NCBI GenBank assembly: GCA_947625375.1
Contig: CANQOC010000001.1
Location: 120,842 to 184,841 of the forward strand
Source: an uncultured Clostridia bacterium
GTDB taxonomy: Bacteria > Bacillota > Clostridia > Oscillospirales > Ruminococcaceae
Direction: 5' to 3'
Length of the DNA stretch: 64,000 nt
Below the pieces are notes generated by a model that saw only the letters and a list, made by a program, of their open reading frames with translations, did not search any database and was not told where the DNA came from. Position numbers and translations under genes: made by a program. Each line of letters begins with the position of its first letter. Position 1 is the stretch's first letter. This document shows positions 51,641-59,998 of this stretch, in pieces.

Positions 51641-54013
51641 ATGAATATATCGGTCGGCAACAGCAGAATGGACAAGAAGTGGAAGAACCGGGACATTTCG
51701 TGGGACGATTTTTGCCGAAAGATCAGCACCACACAGAAAACCACAGAAACTGTTGAAGAATACCGAAAAATGAAAAAGAGCCGGCAGGACGCCATAAAAG
51801 ACGTGGGCGGCTTTGTCGGAGGCACGCTTAAAGACGGTCGCAGGAAAAGTGGAAACGTCCTCAGCCGTTCCATGCTGACCCTCGACATGGACTACGGCAC
51901 TCCCGGAATATGGGATCAAATATCCATGCTTTTCGGATATAAATGCTGCGTTTATTCAACACACAAGCATACCCCGGAGCACCCTCGGCTAAGGCTCGTT
52001 ATTCCCCTTCAGAGGGAAGTGACGGAGGACGAATACCCTGCCGTGGCGAGAATGGTCGCCAAGGAAATAGGGATAGATCTGTTCGACGACAGCACCTACG
52101 AGCCGACACGCCTGATGTATTGGCCGTCAACGTCGGTCAACGGTGAATACTTTTTTGACACTCTGGACGGCGACACCCTCGACCCGGATATATATCTTTC
52201 AAAATATAAAGATTGGAAAGACGCGTCGACTTGGCCTGTATCTTCGAGGCAGTCGGCGGCTATAAAGCGCAGCATAAAAGAACAAGCCGACCCGCTTTCA
52301 AAACCCGGAGTTATAGGCGCATTTTGCCGTGCTTATACCGTCGACGAAGCCATAGCCGCTTTTCTTTCGGATATTTATGAGCCGTCGGCTATGGAAGGCA
52401 GATACGATTATATCCCCGCCGATTCCTCCGCGGGAGTCGTAGTCTATGATGGCAAGTTCGCGTACAGCCACCATTCCACCGACCCCGTATGCGGAAAGCT
52501 GTTAAATGCCTTTGACCTTGTTAGGCTGCATCTGTTTCGTGACCTTGACGACAAATCTCCCGAAAATATCCCGACCGGCAAGCTGCCGTCGTTTGCGGCT
52601 ATGAGCGAGTTTGCCATGAAAGACGAAAAGGTAAAGGCGGTTTTTGCCGAGGAGCGCATAAAGGCGGCTGAATCGGAGTTTTCGGACACGGAGTGGCAGA
52701 CAAAGCTTGAACTTGACAAGACAGGAAAAGTAAAGGACACGCTGTCAAATATCAGCTTGATCCTGCGCTATGACGAGAACCTGGCTCCTATAGTTTTTAA
52801 TCAGTTCAAGGGTATGCTCGACGTAGTCGGAAAGCTGCCGTGGAAACAGGTCAAACCCGGATTCGGCGACACCGACCTTGCCTGCGCAAAGCTGTATTTT
52901 GAACGTACTTACGGCATCTGGTCGCCCACGAAGTTCAAAGACGCCCTGCTTGCGGTCACTTCCTCGGAGCGGCTTTATCACCCTATTAAAGACTATCTTT
53001 CCGAATTGAAGTGGGACGGCGTTCCCCGCCTTGACACTCTTTTGATAGACTATCTCGGCGCTGATGATTCGGAGTATGTCCGTGCGGTCACAAGAAAAAC
53101 GCTTGTCGCCGCAGTCGCGAGGATTTTTAGACCCGGCACGAAATTCGACTCCATTCTTGTTCTTAATGGAGAGCAGGGTCTTGGCAAGTCCACCCTTTTC
53201 TCGCTTTTGGGAAAGCAGTGGTTTTCCGATTCGCTGTCCATATCCGACATGAAAGATAAGACCGCGTCCGAAAAGCTGCAGGGATATTGGATTTTGGAGA
53301 TAAGCGAACTCAACGGAATAAAGAAAGTTGACGTTGAGGTCGTGAAGTCTTTTATTACCCGCACGGATGACAAATTTCGTCAGGCTTACGGCGTTACGGT
53401 CGAAAGCCATCCGCGCTCATGCATCATCGTCGGCACCACAAACAGCGATGGCGGCTTTTTGCGGGACATAACCGGGAACCGACGCTTTTGGCCGGTTCGG
53501 GTATCCGGCAAGGGCAAATATCACCCGTGGGAGCTTACCGAGGTCGACCAGGTCTGGGCGGAGGCGTTGCAAAGGTATAAAGACGGAGAAGAACTGTTTC
53601 TTAAGGGCAAGCTTGCCGGAGAGGCGCATAATCATCAGCTTGAGGCTATGGAAACGGACGCGAGAGAGGGCATCGTTCAGGATTACCTTGACAGGCTTTT
53701 GCCGGAGGATTGGGATAGCTATGACCTGTATCAGCGCCGCAGTTTTCTTAACGGGTCGGAGTTTGGAGAATGTCCGCAAAAAGGCACTGTCAAAAGAACA
53801 AGGGTATGCGTTATGGAGATATGGTGCGAGTGCTTCGGAAAGCCGAGGGAGGCTCTTAAGAAAACCGACGCCTATGAGATTGAGGGCATTCTTTTCAAAC
53901 TCGGAAACTGGGCAAAGTATGACGGCAACGGCTCGTCTAAACTCAGAGTGCCCGGCTACGGAGTGCAAAAGACCTATGTCCGTGTTGCCGATGAAAAGAG
54001 GGAAAAGCCATGA
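51641..54013 (+). CDS. VapE/D5-type phage primase-helicase
   Basis: 790 residues. The N-terminal part is like phage primase-linked proteins (RSMLTLDMDYGTPG, HPRLRLVIPLQREV). The C-terminal VirE/DUF5906 helicase domain has Walker A NGEQGLGKST (about 515-524), Walker B WILEISELNG and arginine finger GNRRFWPV. It probably loads and unwinds at the phage origin; the repeats at 54017-54225 directly follow the gene. Confidence 0.88.
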   Translation: MNISVGNSRMDKKWKNRDISWDDFCRKISTTQKTTETVEEYRKMKKSRQDAIKDVGGFVGGTLKDGRRKSGNVLSRSMLTLDMDYGTPGIWDQISMLFGYKCCVYSTHKHTPEHPRLRLVIPLQREVTEDEYPAVARMVAKEIGIDLFDDSTYEPTRLMYWPSTSVNGEYFFDTLDGDTLDPDIYLSKYKDWKDASTWPVSSRQSAAIKRSIKEQADPLSKPGVIGAFCRAYTVDEAIAAFLSDIYEPSAMEGRYDYIPADSSAGVVVYDGKFAYSHHSTDPVCGKLLNAFDLVRLHLFRDLDDKSPENIPTGKLPSFAAMSEFAMKDEKVKAVFAEERIKAAESEFSDTEWQTKLELDKTGKVKDTLSNISLILRYDENLAPIVFNQFKGMLDVVGKLPWKQVKPGFGDTDLACAKLYFERTYGIWSPTKFKDALLAVTSSERLYHPIKDYLSELKWDGVPRLDTLLIDYLGADDSEYVRAVTRKTLVAAVARIFRPGTKFDSILVLNGEQGLGKSTLFSLLGKQWFSDSLSISDMKDKTASEKLQGYWILEISELNGIKKVDVEVVKSFITRTDDKFRQAYGVTVESHPRSCIIVGTTNSDGGFLRDITGNRRFWPVRVSGKGKYHPWELTEVDQVWAEALQRYKDGEELFLKGKLAGEAHNHQLEAMETDAREGIVQDYLDRLLPEDWDSYDLYQRRSFLNGSEFGECPQKGTVKRTRVCVMEIWCECFGKPREALKKTDAYEIEGILFKLGNWAKYDGNGSSKLRVPGYGVQKTYVRVADEKREKP

Positions 54014-54016
54014 AAT

Positions 54017-54225
54017 GTTTCCGAGCGTTTACGATGTTTCCGATTTTTCGTTTTTTCGGAAACACCCCAAGCCCCCGCACGGTAGTGTTCTTTGCAGCTT
54101 TGTTTCCGATGTTTCCGATTGCCTTATTAAAAGCTGTGTATAAAGGAAAAAGAGGTCGAAAACACGCATATACGCGTATATACGCAATAAGTGTTTCAAC
54201 CCCATCGGAAACGGCAATCGGAAAC
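54017..54225. repeat. Iteron-like cluster of GTTTCCGA repeats, candidate phage origin
   Basis: Seven copies of GTTTCCGA(T) in 209 bp: direct at 54017, 54036, 54102 and 54111; inverted ending at 54063, 54212 and 54225. A 14-bp perfect palindrome ATATACGCGTATAT sits at 54168-54181. It lies between the primase-helicase and VRR-NUC genes. Iterons beside a replication initiator or helicase suggest a replication origin. Confidence 0.6.
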
Positions 54226-54237
54226 AGGAGGTAGAGC

Positions 54238-54519
54238 ATGAGAGAAAAAGAGATAGAGAAAAAGCTCGTCAAAGCCGTAAAGGAGAGAAAGGGAATGGCT
54301 CTTAAATTCATCTGTCCCGGTCTTGACGGAGTACCTGACCGCCTGATCCTTATGCCGAAAGGCAGAATGGCGTTTATAGAGCTTAAAGCAGGAGGAAAAC
54401 CTCTGCGGCCGATACAGCAGCGTCGAAAAAGGCAGATAGAATCTTTAGGATTTAAAGTTTTCCGCCTTGACGACGCGGAAAAGATAGGAGGAGTTCTTAA
54501 TGAAATACAGTCCGCATGA
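54238..54519 (+). CDS. VRR-NUC domain nuclease
   Basis: 93 residues, a stand-alone VRR-NUC: GMALKFICPGLDGVPDRLILMPKGRMAFIELKAGG holds the PD-(D/E)XK residues (D, then ExK). Such phage nucleases act on branched or nicked DNA and nearly always neighbour an SNF2 helicase, as here (20-base overlap). AGGAGG before the ATG. Confidence 0.93.
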   Translation: MREKEIEKKLVKAVKERKGMALKFICPGLDGVPDRLILMPKGRMAFIELKAGGKPLRPIQQRRKRQIESLGFKVFRLDDAEKIGGVLNEIQSA

Positions 54520-55870
54520 CTACCAGAAATACGCCACAGACTTCATATTGACCCACCCTATATCCGCCATTCTTTTGGACATGGGTCTTGGCAAAAGCGT
54601 TATAACTCTGACCGCTCTTTACGACCTCTGCCTTGACAGCTTTCTTGTGAGGAAGGTCCTCATAATCGCTCCCCTGAGAGTCGCCAGAGATACATGGCCT
54701 ACCGAAATAAAAAAGTGGGATCACTTAAGAGGTCTTACATATTCCGTAGCGGTAGGAACCGCAGAAGAACGAAAAGCGGCTCTGCTGCAGAGGGTCAGCC
54801 TTTACATCATCAATCGGGAGAACTTACAGTGGCTTATAGAGGAAAGCGGTCTTGGGTTTGACTATGACATGGTAGTTATTGATGAACTGTCGTCGTTTAA
54901 AAGCTATCAGGCAAAAAGGTTCAGGAGCTTTCTGAAAGTCAGACCCCTTGTAAAGCGAATAGTCGGACTGACGGGAACGCCTTCGTCAAACGGACTTATG
55001 GACTTATGGGCGGAATTCAGAGTTTTGGACTACGGCGAGAGATTGGGAAGATACATCACCCGCTACCGAAACAGGTTCTTCACCCCTGATAAAAGAAACG
55101 GTCAGATAATTTTTTCATATAAACCGCTTCCGGGCGCGGAAGAGCAAATATACAAAGCCATATCCGATATAACCATTTCCATGAAAGCCGCCGACCATCT
55201 TCAAATGCCGGAATGCGTCTTAAATGAGGTCAAAGTCAGGCTCTCGGAAAAAGAGAAGAAAATGTATGATTCTTTGAAATCCAAGCTCGTCATCTCCCTT
55301 AACGGAGAGGAAATAGACGCACTGAACGCAGCCGCTCTTGCGGGAAAGCTATCACAGATGGCGAACGGTGCTGTTTACGGAGAAGATAAAAAAGTATTTC
55401 CATTCCATGAACGAAAGCTCGACGCGCTTGAGGATTTGATAGAATCGGCAAACGGAAAACCCGTGCTTGTGGCTTACTGGTTTCAGCACGACCTGCAGAG
55501 GATAGAAAACCGACTGCACAAACTCCACATTCCCTTTTCCACTCTTAACGACTCCGTCAGTATAGAAAGGTGGAACTCGGGAGAATTGCCGGTCGCGCTT
55601 ATCCATCCCGCTTCTGCCGGACATGGTTTGAATCTTCAGTCAGGCGGCTCGACGCTTATATGGTTCGGACTGACGTGGTCGCTTGAGCTGTATCAACAGA
55701 CGAACGCGAGATTATGGCGGCAAGGTCAGAAGTCGGACACGGTAGTCATTCATCACATAATTTCGGAGGGAACCATAGACGAAAGGATAATGGCGGCTCT
55801 TCGCAGCAAAGAAAAAACGCAGACCGCGCTGATCGACGCGGTGAAAGCAGACCTGGAGGTGTCAAAATGA
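54500..55870 (+). CDS. Phage SNF2-family DNA helicase
   Basis: 456 residues. Motif I LLDMGLGKS (about 26-34), motif II VVIDELSSFK, motif III GLTGTPSSNGLMDLW, motif V GHGLNLQSGG and motif VI QQTNARLWRQGQ. It is probably a DNA translocase in phage replication or recombination, working with the VRR-NUC protein. Confidence 0.93.
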   Translation: MKYSPHDYQKYATDFILTHPISAILLDMGLGKSVITLTALYDLCLDSFLVRKVLIIAPLRVARDTWPTEIKKWDHLRGLTYSVAVGTAEERKAALLQRVSLYIINRENLQWLIEESGLGFDYDMVVIDELSSFKSYQAKRFRSFLKVRPLVKRIVGLTGTPSSNGLMDLWAEFRVLDYGERLGRYITRYRNRFFTPDKRNGQIIFSYKPLPGAEEQIYKAISDITISMKAADHLQMPECVLNEVKVRLSEKEKKMYDSLKSKLVISLNGEEIDALNAAALAGKLSQMANGAVYGEDKKVFPFHERKLDALEDLIESANGKPVLVAYWFQHDLQRIENRLHKLHIPFSTLNDSVSIERWNSGELPVALIHPASAGHGLNLQSGGSTLIWFGLTWSLELYQQTNARLWRQGQKSDTVVIHHIISEGTIDERIMAALRSKEKTQTALIDAVKADLEVSK

Positions 55871-56274
55871 CAGCAAAAGAATATTTAGGTCAGGCATACC
55901 GCCTTGACCAGAGAATCAACAGCAAAATAGAACAGGTCGCCTCTCTTAACGACCTCGCCCATAAATGCACCCTCACCCTTACCGGAATGCCGCGAAATCC
56001 TAACCGGGCGACATCGCGAATGGAGGACGCGATAGAAAAAATAGTTGACCTCCAAGCAGAAATAAACAGGGATATAGACAGGCTCGTAGACCTGAAGCGG
56101 GAAATGGTAAAGGTTATAAAAGCCGTGGATAATCTTGAATATCAGACGCTTTTGGAAAAGAGATACCTTTGCTTCAAGCAATGGGAAGAGATAGCGGTGG
56201 ATATGGGCTACGGCATCGACAACATCTTCAAGATGCATAAAAAGGCGTTGGATTGTGTGTCTGTTCCCGCATAA
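55867..56274 (+). CDS. DUF1492 phage protein (ArpU/sigma-like)
   Basis: 135 residues, long helical N-terminus (KEYLGQAYRLDQRINSKIEQVASL) and a C-terminal region-4-like HTH (LLEKRYLCFKQWEEIAVDMGYGIDNIFKMHKKAL). DUF1492/RinA-ArpU proteins control late phage transcription. The ATG overlaps the helicase stop (ATGA). Last gene of the early operon. Confidence 0.85.
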   Translation: MTAKEYLGQAYRLDQRINSKIEQVASLNDLAHKCTLTLTGMPRNPNRATSRMEDAIEKIVDLQAEINRDIDRLVDLKREMVKVIKAVDNLEYQTLLEKRYLCFKQWEEIAVDMGYGIDNIFKMHKKALDCVSVPA

Positions 56275-56288
56275 ACCCGCGATAATTC

Positions 56289-56317
56289 TTGACTTATTAT
56301 GTTTTATGATATATACT
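56289..56317 (+). promoter_or_regulatory. Promoter of the CBS-domain gene
   Basis: -35 TTGACT (56289-56294), 17-bp spacer, -10 TATACT (56312-56317). The start codon lies only about 18 bases after the expected transcript start. Confidence 0.8.
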
Positions 56318-56340
56318 CATATTGACTACTTCAAAAGGGC

Positions 56341-57051
56341 GTGATTATCATTAACCAGAATGCAGATATTTTTATTGAGAAGTACAAGAAATTTGAAAAT
56401 CTTGCAAGAACAGTCTACAAAATCGACGATGCCGAATCTATACCATATGAACTTTGCAAACAGAAGAGATTTCGGAATCATGAGGCTACCATAAAATATT
56501 GCCAAAATATAAGAAACTTTCTCCAGCACAATCCGAAATATAATGGGGAGAACATAGTTTATCTTAATGACCCGGCGATTGATATGGTGGACGAGCTTAT
56601 AAAAATAGTTGAAAACCGTCCCAAGTGTAAGGACATAGCTATTTTGGACAAGAACGTCTATAAGCGGACAAAAACCGATAGGGTGAAAGAAGCGATGTCT
56701 GCGATGAGGGCTAATGTTTACACCCATGTTCCAATCGTAAACTCGGACAACATTGTCGAGGGTGTATTTGATGAAAACTCGGTTTTCAATTACCTCGCAG
56801 CCGAAGAAATCGCCTGTATAGACGATGACCTGACTTTCGAGCAAATGAAAGACTACATTTCTTTGAACAACCGTGAAATGGAAGAATTCATATTTGTAAA
56901 AGCCAGCCTGTACGTTGATGACCTTGAAAAGAAATTTGAAGAAGCCACCGACAAAGGCAAGCGAATCGGCATGGCGTTCATAACGGTCAGCGGAAAGGCT
57001 GACTCTCCTCTTGTGGGGATCATAACTCCTTGGGATATACTCGGCGCATAA
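56341..57051 (+). CDS. CBS-domain protein with N-terminal helical domain
   Basis: 236 residues. An N-terminal helical part (IFIEKYKKFENLARTVYKIDD, YCQNIRNFLQHNP) is followed by two CBS motifs (VKEAMSAMRANVYTHVPIVNSDNIVEGVFDENSVF and the GKADSPLVGIITPWDILG end). CBS pairs sense adenosyl nucleotides. Probable GTG start with only a weak AAGGG. It has its own promoter and terminator inside the phage, so it looks like a cargo gene; a nucleotide-sensing defence or lysogeny role is only a guess. Confidence 0.75.
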   Translation: MIIINQNADIFIEKYKKFENLARTVYKIDDAESIPYELCKQKRFRNHEATIKYCQNIRNFLQHNPKYNGENIVYLNDPAIDMVDELIKIVENRPKCKDIAILDKNVYKRTKTDRVKEAMSAMRANVYTHVPIVNSDNIVEGVFDENSVFNYLAAEEIACIDDDLTFEQMKDYISLNNREMEEFIFVKASLYVDDLEKKFEEATDKGKRIGMAFITVSGKADSPLVGIITPWDILGA

Positions 57052-57055
57052 ATTT

Positions 57056-57102
57056 AAAGGCCTTGAAAGGGATTATCGCTCCGTTTCAAGGCCTTTTCTA
57101 TT
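57056..57102. terminator. Terminator of the CBS gene, overlapping the end of the opposing small gene
   Basis: AAAGGCCTTGAAA (57056-57068) / TTTCAAGGCCTTT (57084-57096), 13 perfect pairs, then TCTATT. The right arm codes for residues near the C-terminus of the minus-strand 51-residue gene. Confidence 0.85.
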
Positions 57103-57228
57103 ATAGATTTTTTGATTCGCGGCTTTTCTTGTTATGGGATTCAACCCGTTCCAAGAACCGCGCTTTGATTGGTTTAGCTCTCTTTGCTTCTTTTTGGAGA
57201 GCTTTTCGTAGGGTATGAAGTTGTTCAT
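57073..57228 (-). CDS. 51-residue conserved basic protein
   Basis: It opens MNNFIPYEKLSKKKQREL, then WNGLNPITRKAANQKIYNRK. I recall very similar short basic proteins (IPYEKLSKKKQRE...LNPVTR) in Clostridia mobile elements; no function is known to me. GGAGGT is 7 bases before the ATG. It is a small gene that easy length cut-offs miss. Downstream of the antitoxin gene on the same strand, after a terminator. Confidence 0.7.
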   Translation of the reverse strand: MNNFIPYEKLSKKKQRELNQSKRGSWNGLNPITRKAANQKIYNRKGLETER

Positions 57229-57244
57229 GATACTACCTCCGTAA

Positions 57245-57272
57245 TAAAAGCCTCAAGTGAACGAGGCTTTTT
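57245..57272 (-). terminator. Terminator after the antitoxin gene
   Basis: AAAAGCCTC / GAGGCTTTT stem (57246-57254 with 57263-57271), followed on the minus strand by ATT. It lies just past the antitoxin stop. Confidence 0.7.
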
Positions 57273-57275
57273 GAT

Positions 57276-57626
57276 TTACTGCAATTTTTGTATAAGTGAA
57301 TGATCCAAACTCAACAGATACAGAAGATTCCTTGCTGTTGGTGAAGGATTGGATCTGCCGGCTTCCCATGATTCCACAGTTCTCGGAGACACTCCGAGAA
57401 TTTTGGCAAATGATTTTTGTGTCATGTTCATAGCTTTTCTTTCGGCTGCAATGTCAATAGCAGGGAGATTTCTTTTGCGTACGATTGTAGCTGCCTTAGC
57501 CTCACCCTTTTCGTAAGCGAGGGCTTCCTCAAGACCTGCCATGATACCCGAAAAGAAATCGGTGTTTTTAAAGTTCTGCTCAATCTCTTCAGCAGAAAGT
57601 GAACTGGTCAATATGCGTTCGCTCAT
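57276..57626 (-). CDS. HigA-type XRE antitoxin
   Basis: 116 residues. A C-terminal HTH (LPAIDIAAERKAMNMTQKSFAKILGVSPRTVESWEAGRSNPSPTARNLL) is preceded by a toxin-binding N-terminal region. GAAGGAG is 7 bases before the ATG at 57626, 4 bases after the toxin stop. Toxin-first order is the HigBA arrangement. It probably autorepresses through the palindrome at 57996-58010. Confidence 0.88.
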   Translation of the reverse strand: MSERILTSSLSAEEIEQNFKNTDFFSGIMAGLEEALAYEKGEAKAATIVRKRNLPAIDIAAERKAMNMTQKSFAKILGVSPRTVESWEAGRSNPSPTARNLLYLLSLDHSLIQKLQ

Positions 57627-57630
57627 ACGG

Positions 57631-57963
57631 TTACTCCTTCTTGATTTCTTCAACCATTTTCCGAATAATATTTTTCTGTTCTGATGTTAGGGTTTCCTGA
57701 ACATTCTTAGGATATGCAAAAAGCAAGTACAGACGTTCTTTTTCAAATACGTCAAGGTAAATTACCCGTCCGCCGCCGCTTTTTCCACGGTTATCATATA
57801 ACTGGATTCGCAGTTTTCTTGCCCCGCCGGTGCCTTCAATTACAGCTCCCCGTTGAGGATTCTCAAGCAGCAATTCTTCAAGTATCAGTAAATCGTCGTC
57901 CGTCAACCCCATTGCTTTCCAGCATTGACGAAACGGCGAAGTGTAGACGAACATTCGATTCAT
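57631..57963 (-). CDS. HigB/RelE-superfamily toxin
   Basis: 110 residues: VYTSPFRQCWKAMGLTDDDLLILEELLLENPQRGAVIEGTGGARKLRI, GKSGGGRVIYLDVFEKERLYLLFAYPKNVQETLT. This is the RelE/HigB fold with basic residues for ribosome-dependent mRNA cleavage, close to the YgjM/RelE-like group paired with XRE antitoxins. ATG at 57963 behind GAGG. Lies inside the prophage, facing against it; probably stabilises the prophage or protects from other phages. Confidence 0.88.
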   Translation of the reverse strand: MNRMFVYTSPFRQCWKAMGLTDDDLLILEELLLENPQRGAVIEGTGGARKLRIQLYDNRGKSGGGRVIYLDVFEKERLYLLFAYPKNVQETLTSEQKNIIRKMVEEIKKE

Positions 57964-57989
57964 TAGTCTTGCCTCGCCTCCTCGATATT

Positions 57990-58018
57990 ATTATATACGA
58001 TTTTTTCGTAGTTGTCAA
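57990..58018 (-). promoter_or_regulatory. HigBA promoter with operator in the spacer
   Basis: Minus strand: -35 TTGACA (58013-58018), 17-bp spacer, -10 TATAAT (57990-57995). The spacer holds the palindrome TACGA-N5-TCGTA (57996-58010), a likely antitoxin operator. Confidence 0.85.
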
Positions 58019-58072
58019 TAGGACGTAATCAATTTCTTATCGTAAATACGCAAAACCTTACAGTAAAATCCA

Positions 58073-58102
58073 TTGAATTACATCATAGGAGTATGGTATC
58101 AT
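58073..58102 (+). promoter_or_regulatory. Candidate promoter of the packaging/modification operon
   Basis: -35 TTGAAT (58073-58078), 18-bp spacer, -10 TATCAT (58097-58102), about 80 bp before the HNH gene. Weak match. A GGAGGG/CCTTTGGGAG hairpin followed by TTTTTT (about 58125-58156) lies between it and the gene. Confidence 0.4.
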
Positions 58103-58179
58103 TAAAATAGAAAAATAAGATGAAAGCTCTCGGAGGGTTTCCTTTGGGAGTTTTTTCATGTCCAATCGAGGTGAACACC

Positions 58180-58545
58180 ATGCCCAAAAAGCCAAAGCGA
58201 CCCTGCTCCTACCCCGGCTGCCCAAGGCTGACCGACGGAAGATACTGTGAGGAACACGCCAAGCTGGAAGCCAAACGCTACGAGAAGTACGACCGCAATC
58301 CGGCTGTGCGCCGCCGCTACGGCAGAGCGTGGAAAAGAATACGCGACAGATATATTTCGGCTCACCCTTTATGCGAGGAGTGCCTCAAGACCGGTCGGTA
58401 CACTCCCTCCGAGGAAGTGCATCACAAGCTGCCCCTTTCACAAGGCGGCACACACGCAGAGTCGAATCTTATGGCACTCTGCAAACCATGCCACTCTCGG
58501 ATAACCGCCGAGATGGACGACCGCTGGCATAGAAAAAGACAGTAG
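58180..58545 (+). CDS. HNH endonuclease
   Basis: 121 residues. Zinc-binding CSYPGCPRL..YCEEH at the N-terminus and the HNH core LCEECLKTGRYTPSEEVHHKLPLSQGGTHAESNLMALCKPCHSR. HNH proteins beside the terminase small subunit take part in DNA packaging in many siphophages. The start at 58180 follows GAGGTG. Confidence 0.92.
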   Translation: MPKKPKRPCSYPGCPRLTDGRYCEEHAKLEAKRYEKYDRNPAVRRRYGRAWKRIRDRYISAHPLCEECLKTGRYTPSEEVHHKLPLSQGGTHAESNLMALCKPCHSRITAEMDDRWHRKRQ

Positions 58546-58659
58546 GGGCGGTCTGAATCTCTGCAGCTTTTTAGCTGCGCAACGGGCGTGGGTTTTCACA
58601 CGCTAAAAAAGCGAAATCAAACGGGGAATAGACCCCCGGTACGGAAAAGGAGGCGTTTC

Positions 58660-59214
58660 ATGGCTAAGGACGGTACCGCGAGAGGCGGAGCGAGAGCCGG
58701 CAGCGGACGCAAATCTAAAGCACTCGCGGAGAAAATTGAAAACGGCAACCCCGGCGGGAGAAAGCTGACGGTCATGGAGCTGCCGCCCACCGCGGATTTA
58801 TCCGGTGAGGATATGCCGGAGGTAAAAGACTATATGCTTGACCGCCAGAAGAACGGCGGCGAGCTTGACGCTGCTGAAGTATTTAAGGAAACCTGGGAAT
58901 GGCTCAGGGAAAGAGGCTGCGAAAAACTCGTAAGCACGCAATTGGTGCGAAACTACGCCATGAGCGTTTCACGGTGGATACAGTGTGAACACGCAATATC
59001 CGAATACGGTTTCTTGGCAAAGCACCCGACCACGGGTCAGGCAATCGCAAGCCCGTATGTGTCCATGAGCCAAAACTATATGAAACAGGTCAACAACCTT
59101 TGGTATCAGATTTTCCAGGTAGTAAAGGAAAACTGCGCTGAGGAATACACTGGCGGCACTCCGCAAGACAACGTCATGGAGCGGCTTTTACGCTCAAGGA
59201 AAGGAACGAACTGA
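58660..59214 (+). CDS. Phage terminase small subunit, P27 family
   Basis: 184 residues: basic GARAGSGRKSKAL start, NPGGRKLTVMELP, LVRNYAMSVSRWIQCEHAI, and SPYVSMSQNYMKQVNNLWYQIFQVVKEN. This is the P27-type small terminase that recognises phage DNA for packaging. AAAAGGAGG before the ATG at 58660. The large subunit is not in the window; methylation genes follow first. Confidence 0.88.
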   Translation: MAKDGTARGGARAGSGRKSKALAEKIENGNPGGRKLTVMELPPTADLSGEDMPEVKDYMLDRQKNGGELDAAEVFKETWEWLRERGCEKLVSTQLVRNYAMSVSRWIQCEHAISEYGFLAKHPTTGQAIASPYVSMSQNYMKQVNNLWYQIFQVVKENCAEEYTGGTPQDNVMERLLRSRKGTN

Positions 59215-59215
59215 T

Positions 59216-59998
59216 ATGTTTGAAAAAGTAAATCCCAATCACCCGGATAAGATCGCAGACCGCATAGCCGGAGCAATAGTTGACCTCGCGTATGAAATCG
59301 AGGAAAGCCCTAAGATAGCGATCGAGGTCCTCGTCGGGCATAACACATCTCATGTTATAATCGAAACGTCCGCGCCTTTGGACAGAGCAAAAATAGGTGC
59401 TGCGATCCACCGAATAGCCGGGCGAACCGCGTGTATCATAACCGTCTGCCCTCAGGACAAACATCTCGCTGAGAATCAGTCTGAGGGGTTCAGATGCGGA
59501 GATAACGGAATATTCCTCGGCACACCTGTTACCGACGAACAGCGCAAGCTTTCAAAAATAGCTCATGAGATATATACTAAATACCCATATGATGGAAAAT
59601 ACATAATCGACGGCGACAGGCTTATTATCTGCCAGAGCAATGCAAATACCGAAGAGTTGAAAACCCTGTACCCCGGAGCGGTCATCAACCCGCTCGGCGA
59701 TTGGGTCGGCGGCATCAACGTAGATACCGGAGCGGTAAACCGCAAGCTCGGCAGCGACATGGCGGATTCCGTCACCGGCGGCGGACTTCACGGCAAAGAC
59801 CTCTCGAAAGCTGATGTCAGCGTGAATATCTACGCATGGCTAAAGGCGCAGGAAACCGGAAAGCCTGTAAAGCTTTGCTGCGCCATCGGAGATGATACGG
59901 TTGACGGAAAGCCGTACTCCGAAATCGTATCCGCGGCAAGAGATTATATACGCTCGGTCGGCGGTTTTGAGAAGTTTGCGGAATGGGGGTTTGTCTGA
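59216..59998 (+). CDS. Phage S-adenosylmethionine synthetase-like protein
   Basis: 260 residues, shorter than cellular MetK (about 380-400). MetK-type blocks are present: NPDHPDKIADRIAGAIVD, AENQSEGFRCGDNGIFLG, INVDTGAVNRKLGSDMADSVTGGGLHGKDLSKADVSVNIYAW. The first His-Pro-Asp and the DKxxD motifs are kept; parts of the central domain are missing. It starts one base after terS and overlaps the methyltransferase (TGATG). It probably boosts SAM for the phage methylases. Confidence 0.85.
   Translation: MFEKVNPNHPDKIADRIAGAIVDLAYEIEESPKIAIEVLVGHNTSHVIIETSAPLDRAKIGAAIHRIAGRTACIITVCPQDKHLAENQSEGFRCGDNGIFLGTPVTDEQRKLSKIAHEIYTKYPYDGKYIIDGDRLIICQSNANTEELKTLYPGAVINPLGDWVGGINVDTGAVNRKLGSDMADSVTGGGLHGKDLSKADVSVNIYAWLKAQETGKPVKLCCAIGDDTVDGKPYSEIVSAARDYIRSVGGFEKFAEWGFV

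Noticed and set aside
54010..54234. Open frame of 74 residues after the primase-helicase gene
   Set aside because: It runs through the GTTTCCGA iterons, its composition (MFPIF, MFPI) is set by the repeats, and no independent ribosome site is present.
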